From contig JAOFTV010000003.1 of NCBI GenBank assembly GCA_028045305.1, forward strand, positions 1-64,000: a stretch of DNA of 64,000 nt, written 5' to 3'. This DNA comes from Opitutales bacterium. GTDB lineage: Bacteria; Verrucomicrobiota; Verrucomicrobiia; Opitutales; Seribacteraceae. Shown in pieces: positions 47,237-54,585 of the stretch. Made by a program: the position numbers and the translations under genes. Within the stretch, counting starts at the first letter, position 1. Each line of letters starts with the position of its first letter. The notes beneath the pieces are model-generated. The model was given only the letters and a program-made list of their open reading frames with translations. It did no database searches and was not told where the DNA came from.

Positions 47237-48085
47237 TCAAAGTCTGGGCGGTTGGGGCAAACTCTCGTGCGGCCCATCCAATTCTCCTACCGACCAGCGA
47301 ATGCCTGCAAGGAAGTGTTCCAATAAGAAAGGAGTCCACCAAGTTGCTTTGTTATGTCCAAAATTTGAATAAAATACCCTACCTTTTCCATAAGACTTCA
47401 CCCAGGAAACTGGGTAATCCTGAGTGGGAGACTTTCCGGATATTCCGCTTTGGTTAGAATCTAGACTTATTAAAACTCGCAGTTTTTTTCGATCGTAACC
47501 TTTGTATTGATAGATCTCATCAGAAAAGCGAAAGCTTTTGGAAACAAAGCTTTTGCATAAAGTATGCTCAGAATCCTCTACCTTAAAGGGCCATGTGCCA
47601 CCTGCATTCCAAGGATGTCCATTAAAACAACCTCCAATCATATTTGTGTACTCCTCCCATTTAGGCATTCCTGCGTCCGAAGCGCCGTGGAATCCAGAAA
47701 ATCCTTTGCCCTTACGTATAAAATTTAAAAGAGCACTTCGCTGTTTTTGACTGACAAAAGCCTTTTCCACACGCGTGCAATTATTAAAAATCAAGCCATC
47801 AAACTTTTTTAAGTTTTCTGCTGTAAAATCTTCAACCGACTGAGAAAACTCTGGATTAAAGGCTCCAGTCTTTCGGGCCAAAGCACGTAATGCCTTAACT
47901 CCCGTGGGGATTGACTTGTGAGCAAATCCACTTGCTTTCGAATAGACTAGGATTTGCGGAACTTTTTGGGATTTAACAATTGGAACTGTTTGGAGTGCTT
48001 TTTCTATCTTCTTTAACTCAGGATCTGGTGATGCAGACAAAAAAGTAACTCCCAAACAGAGTAAAATAGTAAACGTTCTAATCAT
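47237..48085 (-). CDS. ThuA domain protein, secreted
   Basis: A 282-residue protein from ATG 48083-48085, chosen because it places the signal peptide MIRTFTILLCLGVTFLSAS at the N-terminus; a start ten codons upstream is possible. The ThuA fold (class I glutamine-amidotransferase-like) shows VYSKASGFAHKSIPTG, DGLIFNNCTRV, GFSGFHGASDAG, GGCFNGHPWN and GRVFYSNFGHN. ThuA proteins are linked to trehalose and other sugar use and often sit with Gfo/Idh dehydrogenases, as here (gap 44 bp). Catalysis is not established. Confidence 0.88.
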   Translation of the reverse strand: MIRTFTILLCLGVTFLSASPDPELKKIEKALQTVPIVKSQKVPQILVYSKASGFAHKSIPTGVKALRALARKTGAFNPEFSQSVEDFTAENLKKFDGLIFNNCTRVEKAFVSQKQRSALLNFIRKGKGFSGFHGASDAGMPKWEEYTNMIGGCFNGHPWNAGGTWPFKVEDSEHTLCKSFVSKSFRFSDEIYQYKGYDRKKLRVLISLDSNQSGISGKSPTQDYPVSWVKSYGKGRVFYSNFGHNKATWWTPFLLEHFLAGIRWSVGELDGPHESLPQPPRL

Positions 48086-48185
48086 ACAAAATTTTATAAA
48101 AATATCATATTCCATAAAAAAAGGAGAGCAAGCAAGGGAGAATACCCAAGAATATAAATTTTATTTTACAGGGCTTTCTTCGAGT

Positions 48186-48629
48186 TCAGGCTTCTTTTTT
48201 GCACTCAGGGCAAGCTCCAAAGAGTTCCATTACATGGGACAATTCAGTAAACCCGTAAGATCTTCCAACCTTTTCTAATTCTTCCGCCATGCATAAATCC
48301 ACGCGTTCGGTACGACCACAAATTCGACATGTCAAATGATGATGATGGTCGAGTCCATGTGATAGGCAGTACACTTTTGTTCCGTTTTCCCTAACTCCTA
48401 ATTGAACCACTCCTACCCGTTCAAACTGTTCAAGCGAGCGATACACTGTTACTAGATCACAAGTACCGGAATAAAGCTTTGCGTGAACCTCTTCCGCTGA
48501 CATTGGTTTCTCAGCTATTACTAAAGCCTCAAGCATAGCTCTTCTTTGCTTGGTAAGACGCAAGCCAGCCTGGCTTAATTTAACCAAGGATTTATCGACC
48601 AAAGAGTTTGACATATTTAAACCATACAT
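48186..48629 (-). CDS. Fur-family metal-responsive transcriptional repressor
   Basis: A winged-helix regulator of about 147 residues. LRLTKQRRAMLEAL begins the DNA-binding domain and TCDLVTVYRSLEQFERVGVV is the recognition helix region. The dimer/metal part contains SHGLDHHHHLTCRICGRTERV and CPECKK, so the CxxC...CxxC structural zinc site is intact. The chosen ATG is 48627-48629; 48614 (MSNSLVDKSL) or 48683 are alternatives. Whether it is Fur, Zur or PerR cannot be decided. It is divergent from rlmN. Confidence 0.88.
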   Translation of the reverse strand: MYGLNMSNSLVDKSLVKLSQAGLRLTKQRRAMLEALVIAEKPMSAEEVHAKLYSGTCDLVTVYRSLEQFERVGVVQLGVRENGTKVYCLSHGLDHHHHLTCRICGRTERVDLCMAEELEKVGRSYGFTELSHVMELFGACPECKKEA

Positions 48630-48703
48630 GCTCCACAGATTTTTACTATTCGGCAAGTCGTAATCAACTTGATCGATTGCCATACGGTCCGATTTCCGCC
48701 AAA

Positions 48704-48708
48704 AGGGA
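48704..48708 (+). promoter_or_regulatory. Shine-Dalgarno deciding the rlmN start
   Basis: AGGGA, five bases before GTG 48714, supports this codon instead of the TTG at 48669 (which would add 15 residues) as the rlmN start. Confidence 0.45.
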
Positions 48709-48713
48709 ATTGT

Positions 48714-49763
48714 GTGAATCCATTACTTTTAGATAAGCCATTTGAACAATGGCAACTTGGCAAAGTTCCCAGCTATCGTATGGAACAGTTGCGTCATTGG
48801 ATCTTTGAACAAGGAACTTTTGATTGGGTGGAGATGTCAAACTTACCCAAATCTCTTAGACAGGGACTTTCAGATCATTGGGATTTGTGTCCGATGAAAC
48901 TTTTACGGGCACAAGGCTCGACCGATACCACCCGTAAATTTCTTTGGAAACTTAGGGACGGACAGCTTATTGAAAGCGTACTTATTCCGGCAACCACAGG
49001 CACGAAAGGTGTACGATCATCACGATTGACCCTCTGTGTTTCCACTCAAGTCGGGTGTGCCATAGGATGCAAATTTTGTGCTAGTGGACTGGATGGTTTG
49101 AAACGCAATTTGACTACGGGCGAGATCGTTGGACAGATCCTTCTCGCCCGTAACGAAGCAAATCGTAGAATTGATAACCTCGTATTCATGGGCATGGGCG
49201 AACCTTTGGCAAATCTGCCAGCCCTCCTTCCTGCACTTGATCAGATTCTTTCGCCCAAAGGCCTTGGGATAGGAGCAAGGCACCTGACACTCTCCACCAG
49301 TGGACTGGCTCCCAAGATTTTGGAACTGGCAAAATATCCGGCACAGATACGCTTAGCCATTTCACTACATGGAGGAGATGATCAAACTAGACAAAAAATA
49401 ATGCCGATCAATGAACGATTCCCCCTTAGCGAACTCTTTGATGCGTGTGAAAGATTTATTGAAGAAAGAAAAAAAATGATCACCCTGGAATATATCTTGA
49501 TCGAAGGAGTAAATGATGACCTCAAACAAGCTGAACTTTTGGCAACCCATGCACGCCGACTCAATGCAAAGATTAATCTAATTCCCTATAACATAGTCGA
49601 CGGTCTCTCATGGCGAAGACCCAAGCTGGAACAAATCCGTGCCTTTCACCAAAAAGTGGAGCAAGGTAACCCACCACGTGTCACTTTGCGTATGGAAAAA
49701 GGACACGACATAGACGCCGCCTGCGGGCAATTACGTTTACGAGAAGTTACAGAGAAAGATTGA
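48714..49763 (+). CDS. rlmN: 23S rRNA (adenine-2503-C2)-methyltransferase
   Basis: A radical-SAM enzyme that methylates A2503 of 23S rRNA and certain tRNAs. From GTG 48714 the protein is 349 residues. The CX3CX2C cluster is Cys115, Cys119 and Cys122 (GCAIGCKFC), preceded by TLCVSTQV. GMGEPLAN, ISLHGG and VTLRMEKGHDIDAACGQL, with the methyl-carrying Cys, are family-typical. The divergent Fur gene is 84 bp away. Confidence 0.95.
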   Translation: MNPLLLDKPFEQWQLGKVPSYRMEQLRHWIFEQGTFDWVEMSNLPKSLRQGLSDHWDLCPMKLLRAQGSTDTTRKFLWKLRDGQLIESVLIPATTGTKGVRSSRLTLCVSTQVGCAIGCKFCASGLDGLKRNLTTGEIVGQILLARNEANRRIDNLVFMGMGEPLANLPALLPALDQILSPKGLGIGARHLTLSTSGLAPKILELAKYPAQIRLAISLHGGDDQTRQKIMPINERFPLSELFDACERFIEERKKMITLEYILIEGVNDDLKQAELLATHARRLNAKINLIPYNIVDGLSWRRPKLEQIRAFHQKVEQGNPPRVTLRMEKGHDIDAACGQLRLREVTEKD

Positions 49764-49824
49764 GGGACATTCGGTCCTGAAGAACTCTCCCGCAAGAACT
49801 GGTTTAATCCTGTAATATTAAAAT

Positions 49825-49852
49825 TTGACGAATTCTAATTATTTCCTTAATC
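49825..49852 (+). promoter_or_regulatory. Promoter for the small lipoprotein gene
   Basis: TTGACG (49825-49830) is followed by TTAATC (49847-49852) at 16 bases. The ATG at 49860 begins seven bases after the -10, so the transcript would be leaderless or nearly so. Confidence 0.45.
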
Positions 49853-49859
49853 AAAACTA

Positions 49860-50348
49860 ATGAAATTATTATACGCCGTTCTGATTATCTCCCTTTCTAG
49901 TTGTGCCAAAAACTCCCTCGACATTGTTAACGAAGGAAAACCAATGGGAGCTTTTGAACCCAAGAAAGATTATGTTGTCGATATTCCGATGGGTAAAACC
50001 CAGGTTAGCGGAGAATCCTCCGGAATTGAAATTCTCGGTTATTTTACAATTGGTGCAAGCGAAACAGCCGAAGGGGTTGATGTTTCAAGTAGGTCTGACA
50101 ATATTTTAGGAAATGCCCTCTCCTTGCTCCCGAAATCTTCTAGTCAAAAATTTAAAGCGGCTGCACTTCGTGACGCTTGTGAGAAAAACAATTGTGATGT
50201 TTTGGGATACACAATGTATAATGTGAACGAAAAGAATTTCTTTCTCTTCAAATACTACGATGTAAAAGTTAAGGGATTTCCTGGAAGAGTTGACAGTTTA
50301 GAAAATATTAACCGTTTATATTCACCCAAGGATTCTTATTGGCGATAA
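49860..50348 (+). CDS. Small lipoprotein, unknown
   Basis: A 162-residue protein with a short signal MKLLYAVLIISLSSC and a lipobox at Cys15. The mature part is mixed alpha/beta and includes VSGESSGIEILGYF, KFKAAALRDACEKNNCDVLG and FKYYDVKVKGFPG. The last two parts (ACEKNNCDVLG...YYDVKVKGFPG) resemble small envelope lipoproteins in which a Cys-containing helix precedes a beta strand. I do not recognise the family. It follows rlmN by 96 bp, with its own promoter, and ends just before a bidirectional terminator. Confidence 0.6.
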   Translation: MKLLYAVLIISLSSCAKNSLDIVNEGKPMGAFEPKKDYVVDIPMGKTQVSGESSGIEILGYFTIGASETAEGVDVSSRSDNILGNALSLLPKSSSQKFKAAALRDACEKNNCDVLGYTMYNVNEKNFFLFKYYDVKVKGFPGRVDSLENINRLYSPKDSYWR

Positions 50349-50402
50349 CTTCGCTTTGATTCCTCTCAAAGAAACTACGAATATTCTTTAACCTTAATCC
50401 TC

Positions 50403-50434
50403 AAAAGCCTGCACTTTGTTGTGCAGGCTTTTTT
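50403..50434. terminator. Bidirectional terminator
   Basis: AAGCCTGCAC and GTGCAGGCTT form a perfect 10-bp stem around a TTTGTT loop, with A-rich and T-rich flanks on both sides. It separates the plus-strand lipoprotein gene from the minus-strand DUF1080 gene, whose stop overlaps it. Confidence 0.9.
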
Positions 50435-51056
50435 ATTTTGTGAATTTTGTAAGCACTACCCTTCGAATAAGTGCTGTAGTATCATAGGTAGAAAAACCCA
50501 AAGGCGTAGACATTTCAATCTCTCCACTTCGCATAGCTATTTCACGACCTTCCACTTCGCAATCAATCAATTTCTCCTCATCCACCCAAAATTTTAAATG
50601 ACTTTCTGTCACCTGTAGTCGGCAGGAATACCATTGGTTTAAACGGAAGAAATGGGCGGTGGCAGATTCATTTTCAGATGCGTCAAATCCGTCTATACAT
50701 GAAATGCCTACCAATGCCCCACCCCAACCACCGAGAATAAGGGTAGCATGGTTTTCTTGGTAAGGAAATGTAAGGGACCCAAAAAAGTCTGAGCCCATCT
50801 CTTTTTTGGCTTCCCATTGAATTTCATAATTCACCTTGGGTAAGTCATCTCCAATCCAATGTATACCAGTCAGCGCGATACCAAACTCGAGTATAACGCT
50901 TCCGTTCTTATCCAAGCTAACTTCTCCTCTTCCCGCATGGTCAGTTATTTCCCAATTTTTGAGAGAATGACCATCAAAAAGAACTTGAGATGCAGTTGCG
51001 AATAAAGGGTTTAGAAAAAGCCCAATTATTAGAACCGAAACTAATGAAAATTTCAT
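50433..51056 (-). CDS. Secreted DUF1080 (concanavalin-like) protein
   Basis: A 207-residue protein with signal peptide MKFSLVSVLIIGLFLNPLFATAS. The mature protein opens with VLFDGHSLKNWEI, the hallmark of DUF1080/3-keto-disaccharide hydrolase domains of a LamG-like jelly-roll fold. Further motifs are the ILEFGIALTGIHW strand and RLNQWYSCRLQV. Such domains occur in many secreted PVC proteins and act on or bind sugars. It is the last gene of the possible ExbBD unit (gap 47 bp after the VOC gene). Confidence 0.8.
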   Translation of the reverse strand: MKFSLVSVLIIGLFLNPLFATASQVLFDGHSLKNWEITDHAGRGEVSLDKNGSVILEFGIALTGIHWIGDDLPKVNYEIQWEAKKEMGSDFFGSLTFPYQENHATLILGGWGGALVGISCIDGFDASENESATAHFFRLNQWYSCRLQVTESHLKFWVDEEKLIDCEVEGREIAMRSGEIEMSTPLGFSTYDTTALIRRVVLTKFTK

Positions 51057-51103
51057 GGATCTATTATAAGCATCAACCCAAATGCCCCAAATAGTCGTCC
51101 AAT

Positions 51104-51493
51104 TTACCTAGGACGTTCGATTACCTCGATCTCGTATCCTTCCGGGGCATCCACAAAAGCAAAGACCGAACCAGAAGAGCTTTTCGTTGGGCCGTCGCTA
51201 AGAGGTACATCGATTATGTCTAGATGTTTTTGAAATGCGGACATAGATTCCACCTCAAAAGCAAGGTGCATCAAATCTTCCTGCACCTTCACAGGCCCAG
51301 AACCAGGAAAGTAAGTAATTTCAATCTCTTCATCACTGTTAGGCACCGCAAGAAATGCGAGCTTGGAGCCGCGGGGGGATTCATGTCGGCGCGTAACCTC
51401 AAGCCCAAAAACCTGTTGGTAAAATTTAAGCGTTTTTTCTAAATCGCTTACCCTCATACGAGTATGAAGAAATTTTTTTACTACAGCAGGCAT
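51104..51493 (-). CDS. VOC-family enzyme, glyoxalase I-like
   Basis: A 129-residue single-domain vicinal oxygen chelate protein. Its four metal ligands are visible: His in FLHTRMRV, Glu in EIEITYFPG, His in LMHLAFEV and Glu in GYEIEVIE. This is the exact pattern of glyoxalase I, which isomerises the methylglyoxal-glutathione hemithioacetal. Whether glutathione is the cofactor here is unknown. It sits 44 bp after the second exbD gene. Confidence 0.85.
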   Translation of the reverse strand: MPAVVKKFLHTRMRVSDLEKTLKFYQQVFGLEVTRRHESPRGSKLAFLAVPNSDEEIEITYFPGSGPVKVQEDLMHLAFEVESMSAFQKHLDIIDVPLSDGPTKSSSGSVFAFVDAPEGYEIEVIERPR

Positions 51494-51537
51494 CTCAACT
51501 TATCTTATGGAGAAAAGAAAACACGGCCAATATGGCT

Positions 51538-51996
51538 TTAATTGAAAGCAAAAGTAACCTTGTATACTCTTGCCTCCGAACAAGCGTTAAGCACGCTTAT
51601 TGCGGCCTGGTGCTCAGCAATTCCGGAAGAGGCAATTTCGACTTTAAGTTCTGCTTCTTCTTTTGATCTTGCACCGCTGCTAATTAATTGATCGCGCATA
51701 CCCTTTTGAATTTTAAGGTTTGCAACTAAGTCTGGCATTTCGAGATCAAGTCCATTTTCAATTTCTGACCCGTTCAAATAGACTTCTCCTTCATCTCCAA
51801 TACGGACTTTTAGTAGTTCCATTGGGGTTATGTCACTATTGGATGCTTTACCTGGCAACTGAATCGATAGCTCGGCTTCAGGTTCTTTAATCATAGTTGT
51901 AACCATGAAATAAATAAGAAGCAGAAAAGTTACATCGATCATGGGGGTCAGATCGACCTCATCTACATCATCTAATATCTTCTTGAAAGTATCCAC
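51538..51996 (-). CDS. exbD: ExbD-type proton-channel subunit (second)
   Basis: A 152-residue ExbD/TolR family protein. The single membrane helix is LTPMIDVTFLLLIYFMVTTM, with the proton-carrying Asp. A periplasmic domain follows, with LPGKAS and VYLNGSEIENG. It is longer than the first ExbD because of an extra stretch at about 100-125. It starts 15 bp after the other exbD stop. Two different ExbD chains with one ExbB can form mixed heterodimers, as in some Tol/Exb systems. Confidence 0.9.
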   Translation of the reverse strand: MDTFKKILDDVDEVDLTPMIDVTFLLLIYFMVTTMIKEPEAELSIQLPGKASNSDITPMELLKVRIGDEGEVYLNGSEIENGLDLEMPDLVANLKIQKGMRDQLISSGARSKEEAELKVEIASSGIAEHQAAISVLNACSEARVYKVTFAFN

Positions 51997-52011
51997 AGCA
52001 AAGAAATAGCT

Positions 52012-52422
52012 TTATCCGCCGCTTTTAAATGTTGCGAATATAACATCTGCCTGTCCACCATTACCAATCTCCTTTAAGGTGTCCTGAACCACGGAATGAG
52101 TGACTTTAGGGTGAACCCGTAAAAAAACTTTCCACTTTGGGTTTCTTTTTACGGCTGTTGATATTTGAGATATATCAATTTCCTGCTCACCCCAGTAAAA
52201 TTTTTGCCCCGATGGTGTTTCATCAATACTGATAATCGTTCTCGGTGGAGCCTCTTCCTTAACGGATGAATTCGCAGCGATGGGCAGACCTGATAGTTCC
52301 ACATATTGCTCTGACAGCCTTTGTGCAACCACCATAAAAAAAACAATCAACAGAAATACGACATCAATCATCGGAGTTAAATCCGGTGAATCATTGGTCT
52401 CCGGTACTTCAAACTTTGCCAT
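52012..52422 (-). CDS. exbD: ExbD-type proton-channel subunit (first)
   Basis: A 136-residue ExbD/TolR family protein. The membrane helix LTPMIDVVFLLIVFFMVV contains the conserved Asp. The periplasmic part has ISIDETPSGQ and FLRVHPKVTHSVVQDTLKE, the alpha/beta TolR-like fold. It lies 47 bp after exbB. The two ExbD paralogs share the TPMIDV box but differ elsewhere, so they are not a recent duplication. Confidence 0.9.
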   Translation of the reverse strand: MAKFEVPETNDSPDLTPMIDVVFLLIVFFMVVAQRLSEQYVELSGLPIAANSSVKEEAPPRTIISIDETPSGQKFYWGEQEIDISQISTAVKRNPKWKVFLRVHPKVTHSVVQDTLKEIGNGGQADVIFATFKSGG

Positions 52423-52469
52423 TTATCGCAGTGGAAATGAGAACGGGTTGGAAAGAATAAATAATCAAG

Positions 52470-53282
52470 TCAGGCAGATTCTAAGGGAGGCTCTTCGTAG
52501 GCTTCGCCTTCTTCTAAATATTCTTCCGCTTCGCCTTCTTCGGCAAAACCCCCACGAGCGGCTCTTACAAGTGTAAATACCATTGAGCCGGTAACTTGGT
52601 TAACTTCTGCCACAATATTACCGAATTTTGTTTTGAACAAGAAGTAAGAAACTAAGCAGGGAATCGCAACCACCAGACCCGCAGCAGTAGTCCAAAGAGC
52701 ACTACCAATATTACCAGCCATCTGCTTGCTTGCTTCACCACCCATACCGGCAGTAGTTAGTACAGCAAAGGCACCAATCATACCAACCACCGTACCAAGA
52801 AGTCCAATCATAGGAGCAATTGAACCAATTGTATTTAGCATATTGATCCAAGTGAAAGGCTTAGCCATCTCAATACCAGAATTTTCATCCAGTCCTTTTT
52901 CGATTGATTCAATGTCTAATTCATCATCTTGAATTCTTTCGAGACCACCCTTGAGAACTGAAGTAACAGGTAGTTTGTATTGATCGCATAGAGCTTTTGC
53001 TCCTTCGATATTCAGGTTTTGTATTTCCTGCATAATTGGCTCGATCACATCATCCTTGATGAATGCTTTACGTCGAATAGCAATGCTGTTGAAGATGATT
53101 AGGGTAATTCCAGCTAAAATCATTAATAAGAAAATAATGAAGAAAGAAGGGCCCAAATTATTCCAAGCTTGGGAAAACAAATTGGTGTCTTGGGCCAGAG
53201 CTTGTGTGACAAACATTCCTGGAGAAAGAAATATTGTTGGAAGCACGAATAGTGCAGGTAAACGAAACGGTCCTATTTTCAT
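52470..53282 (-). CDS. exbB: MotA/TolQ/ExbB proton-channel protein
   Basis: A 270-residue ExbB-family protein that forms the pentameric channel around the ExbD pair. A cleavable signal peptide (ending AQALAQ) precedes three membrane helices: about 46-68 (FFIIFLLMILAGITLIIFNS), 150-175 (IAPMIGLLGTVVGMIGAFAV, with the GT box) and 195-215. The cytoplasmic loop between helices 1 and 2 is helical. The C-terminal ~30 residues are unusually Glu-rich (EEGEAEEYLEEGEAYEE). It follows a TPR gene by 64 bp. It is not the flagellar MotA branch. Confidence 0.92.
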   Translation of the reverse strand: MKIGPFRLPALFVLPTIFLSPGMFVTQALAQDTNLFSQAWNNLGPSFFIIFLLMILAGITLIIFNSIAIRRKAFIKDDVIEPIMQEIQNLNIEGAKALCDQYKLPVTSVLKGGLERIQDDELDIESIEKGLDENSGIEMAKPFTWINMLNTIGSIAPMIGLLGTVVGMIGAFAVLTTAGMGGEASKQMAGNIGSALWTTAAGLVVAIPCLVSYFLFKTKFGNIVAEVNQVTGSMVFTLVRAARGGFAEEGEAEEYLEEGEAYEEPPLESA

Positions 53283-53346
53283 AATTTATTGAATGTTGTT
53301 TAGAAAAGAAAAGGAAGAATATTGATTGAGGTCAATGAGTTTTACA

Positions 53347-54585
53347 TCAGGAAGATGGCATGGATGCTAAACGATCCATGCTCATTTTCTCCCATTTTGT
53401 TTTTGGAAAAAATACTTTCACCTGATTATAAACATTCTTAGCCGCCTCAAATAATTCAAGTTTTTCATAGGCATCGCCTGCCATCATTAGGGATTCCGGC
53501 AGCCAATCCAATCCAACTCGTGCGTTTACAATTCCTTCAGTAACTTCCAGCACGGATTGGCGATAATATTCTGCTGCCTTAAGGGTATCCCCCCGGGCTT
53601 CGGATTGTCTAGCATATTGCACCCGAATTAATGACCGGAGTAATTTATAAAGCGAAAACTCATTAGTATTTCGATCTGGTGGCTCTTCATCCAATTTCTT
53701 GAGTCCCTGGACAGCAGAGTTAAACATTTTCCCTGCTGCATCCGCATAGCGTTTGTCCTTGCTGGCAGCTGGTGCGTAAACCTCGTACAATTTAACATAA
53801 CAATAAACGGGCCAAATTTTTAATATCTTATTAAGAGGGCTAGATGGATCCTTCGCTACAATAGGTGTCAGGCGGGCATATTCACTAATCGCATCAGTAT
53901 ACATTCCTTGTCTACGAAGAGAGTCCACCAAGTGCAAGTATGCCTCATGATCAGCACGATCATCTCGAATGGTAATTCTTTGAAGGAGGGCTCGAGACGA
54001 TTTGGCGAAGTCGGGATTGGCCGCAATCATTTTCCCGCAAAGTTCCAAAGCGGCTTCCGAAAACTCCCGGTAGCCGAATTCATCAAGTTTTGCGAGATTT
54101 AGACGGGACAACAAATAAAAAGCTTCATTGAACTGTTCCATTCCCAGTAGGGCTTTTACATAGGTTAGGCAATCGTCATGAATAGCTAAAAATTCAAAAG
54201 GCATTTCTAAAAAGCGCATGACCTTATAAACCTCTGGGCGTAAAGCCTCTAAAATACGGGGGTCATATTGTTCATTAGCCAAATACTTTAAATAAGTCTT
54301 CGCACTTTTCGGCCACTGGAACTCAAAGCGGTCAATATTTTGCCTGCGCAAATCACGCAATTCCATCTCAATGGTGCCTCCTCCATCCATTTTTGCATAT
54401 ACGATACCTTTTTGAGTGTCCAAACCACGCAATTCCATCGCTCTAGTTGAAGTAGATTTTAGGTAATGCACCTTAACGGGAATACTTCCAGTGTATTTTC
54501 GGAAATAATCCTCACTAAATAGGCTACTTGTAACTAAAACGAAACATAAGAAGGCAAAAGAACAGTTTCTGTTTACTGAATTCAT
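53347..54585 (-). CDS. Secreted TPR protein, third of three before exbB
   Basis: A 412-residue exported helical-repeat protein. The signal is NCSFAFLCFVLVTSSLFS. A small N-terminal domain has GSIPVKVHYLKSTSTRAMEL and IEMELRDLRRQNI. From about residue 95 come TPR-like hairpins (FYLLSRLNLAKLDEFGYREF, YTDAISEYARLTPIVAKDPS, AEYYRQSVLEVTEGI, AAKNVYNQVKVFFPKTKW). Its ATG overlaps the stop of the preceding gene by four bases, so translation is coupled. It is a likely periplasmic partner of the ExbBD pump. I do not recognise a named family. Confidence 0.7.
   Translation of the reverse strand: MNSVNRNCSFAFLCFVLVTSSLFSEDYFRKYTGSIPVKVHYLKSTSTRAMELRGLDTQKGIVYAKMDGGGTIEMELRDLRRQNIDRFEFQWPKSAKTYLKYLANEQYDPRILEALRPEVYKVMRFLEMPFEFLAIHDDCLTYVKALLGMEQFNEAFYLLSRLNLAKLDEFGYREFSEAALELCGKMIAANPDFAKSSRALLQRITIRDDRADHEAYLHLVDSLRRQGMYTDAISEYARLTPIVAKDPSSPLNKILKIWPVYCYVKLYEVYAPAASKDKRYADAAGKMFNSAVQGLKKLDEEPPDRNTNEFSLYKLLRSLIRVQYARQSEARGDTLKAAEYYRQSVLEVTEGIVNARVGLDWLPESLMMAGDAYEKLELFEAAKNVYNQVKVFFPKTKWEKMSMDRLASMPSS

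Noticed and set aside
52470-53282. MotA-type flagellar stator
   Set aside because: The gene is followed by two exbD genes and lacks MotA-specific features; no flagellar genes are present.
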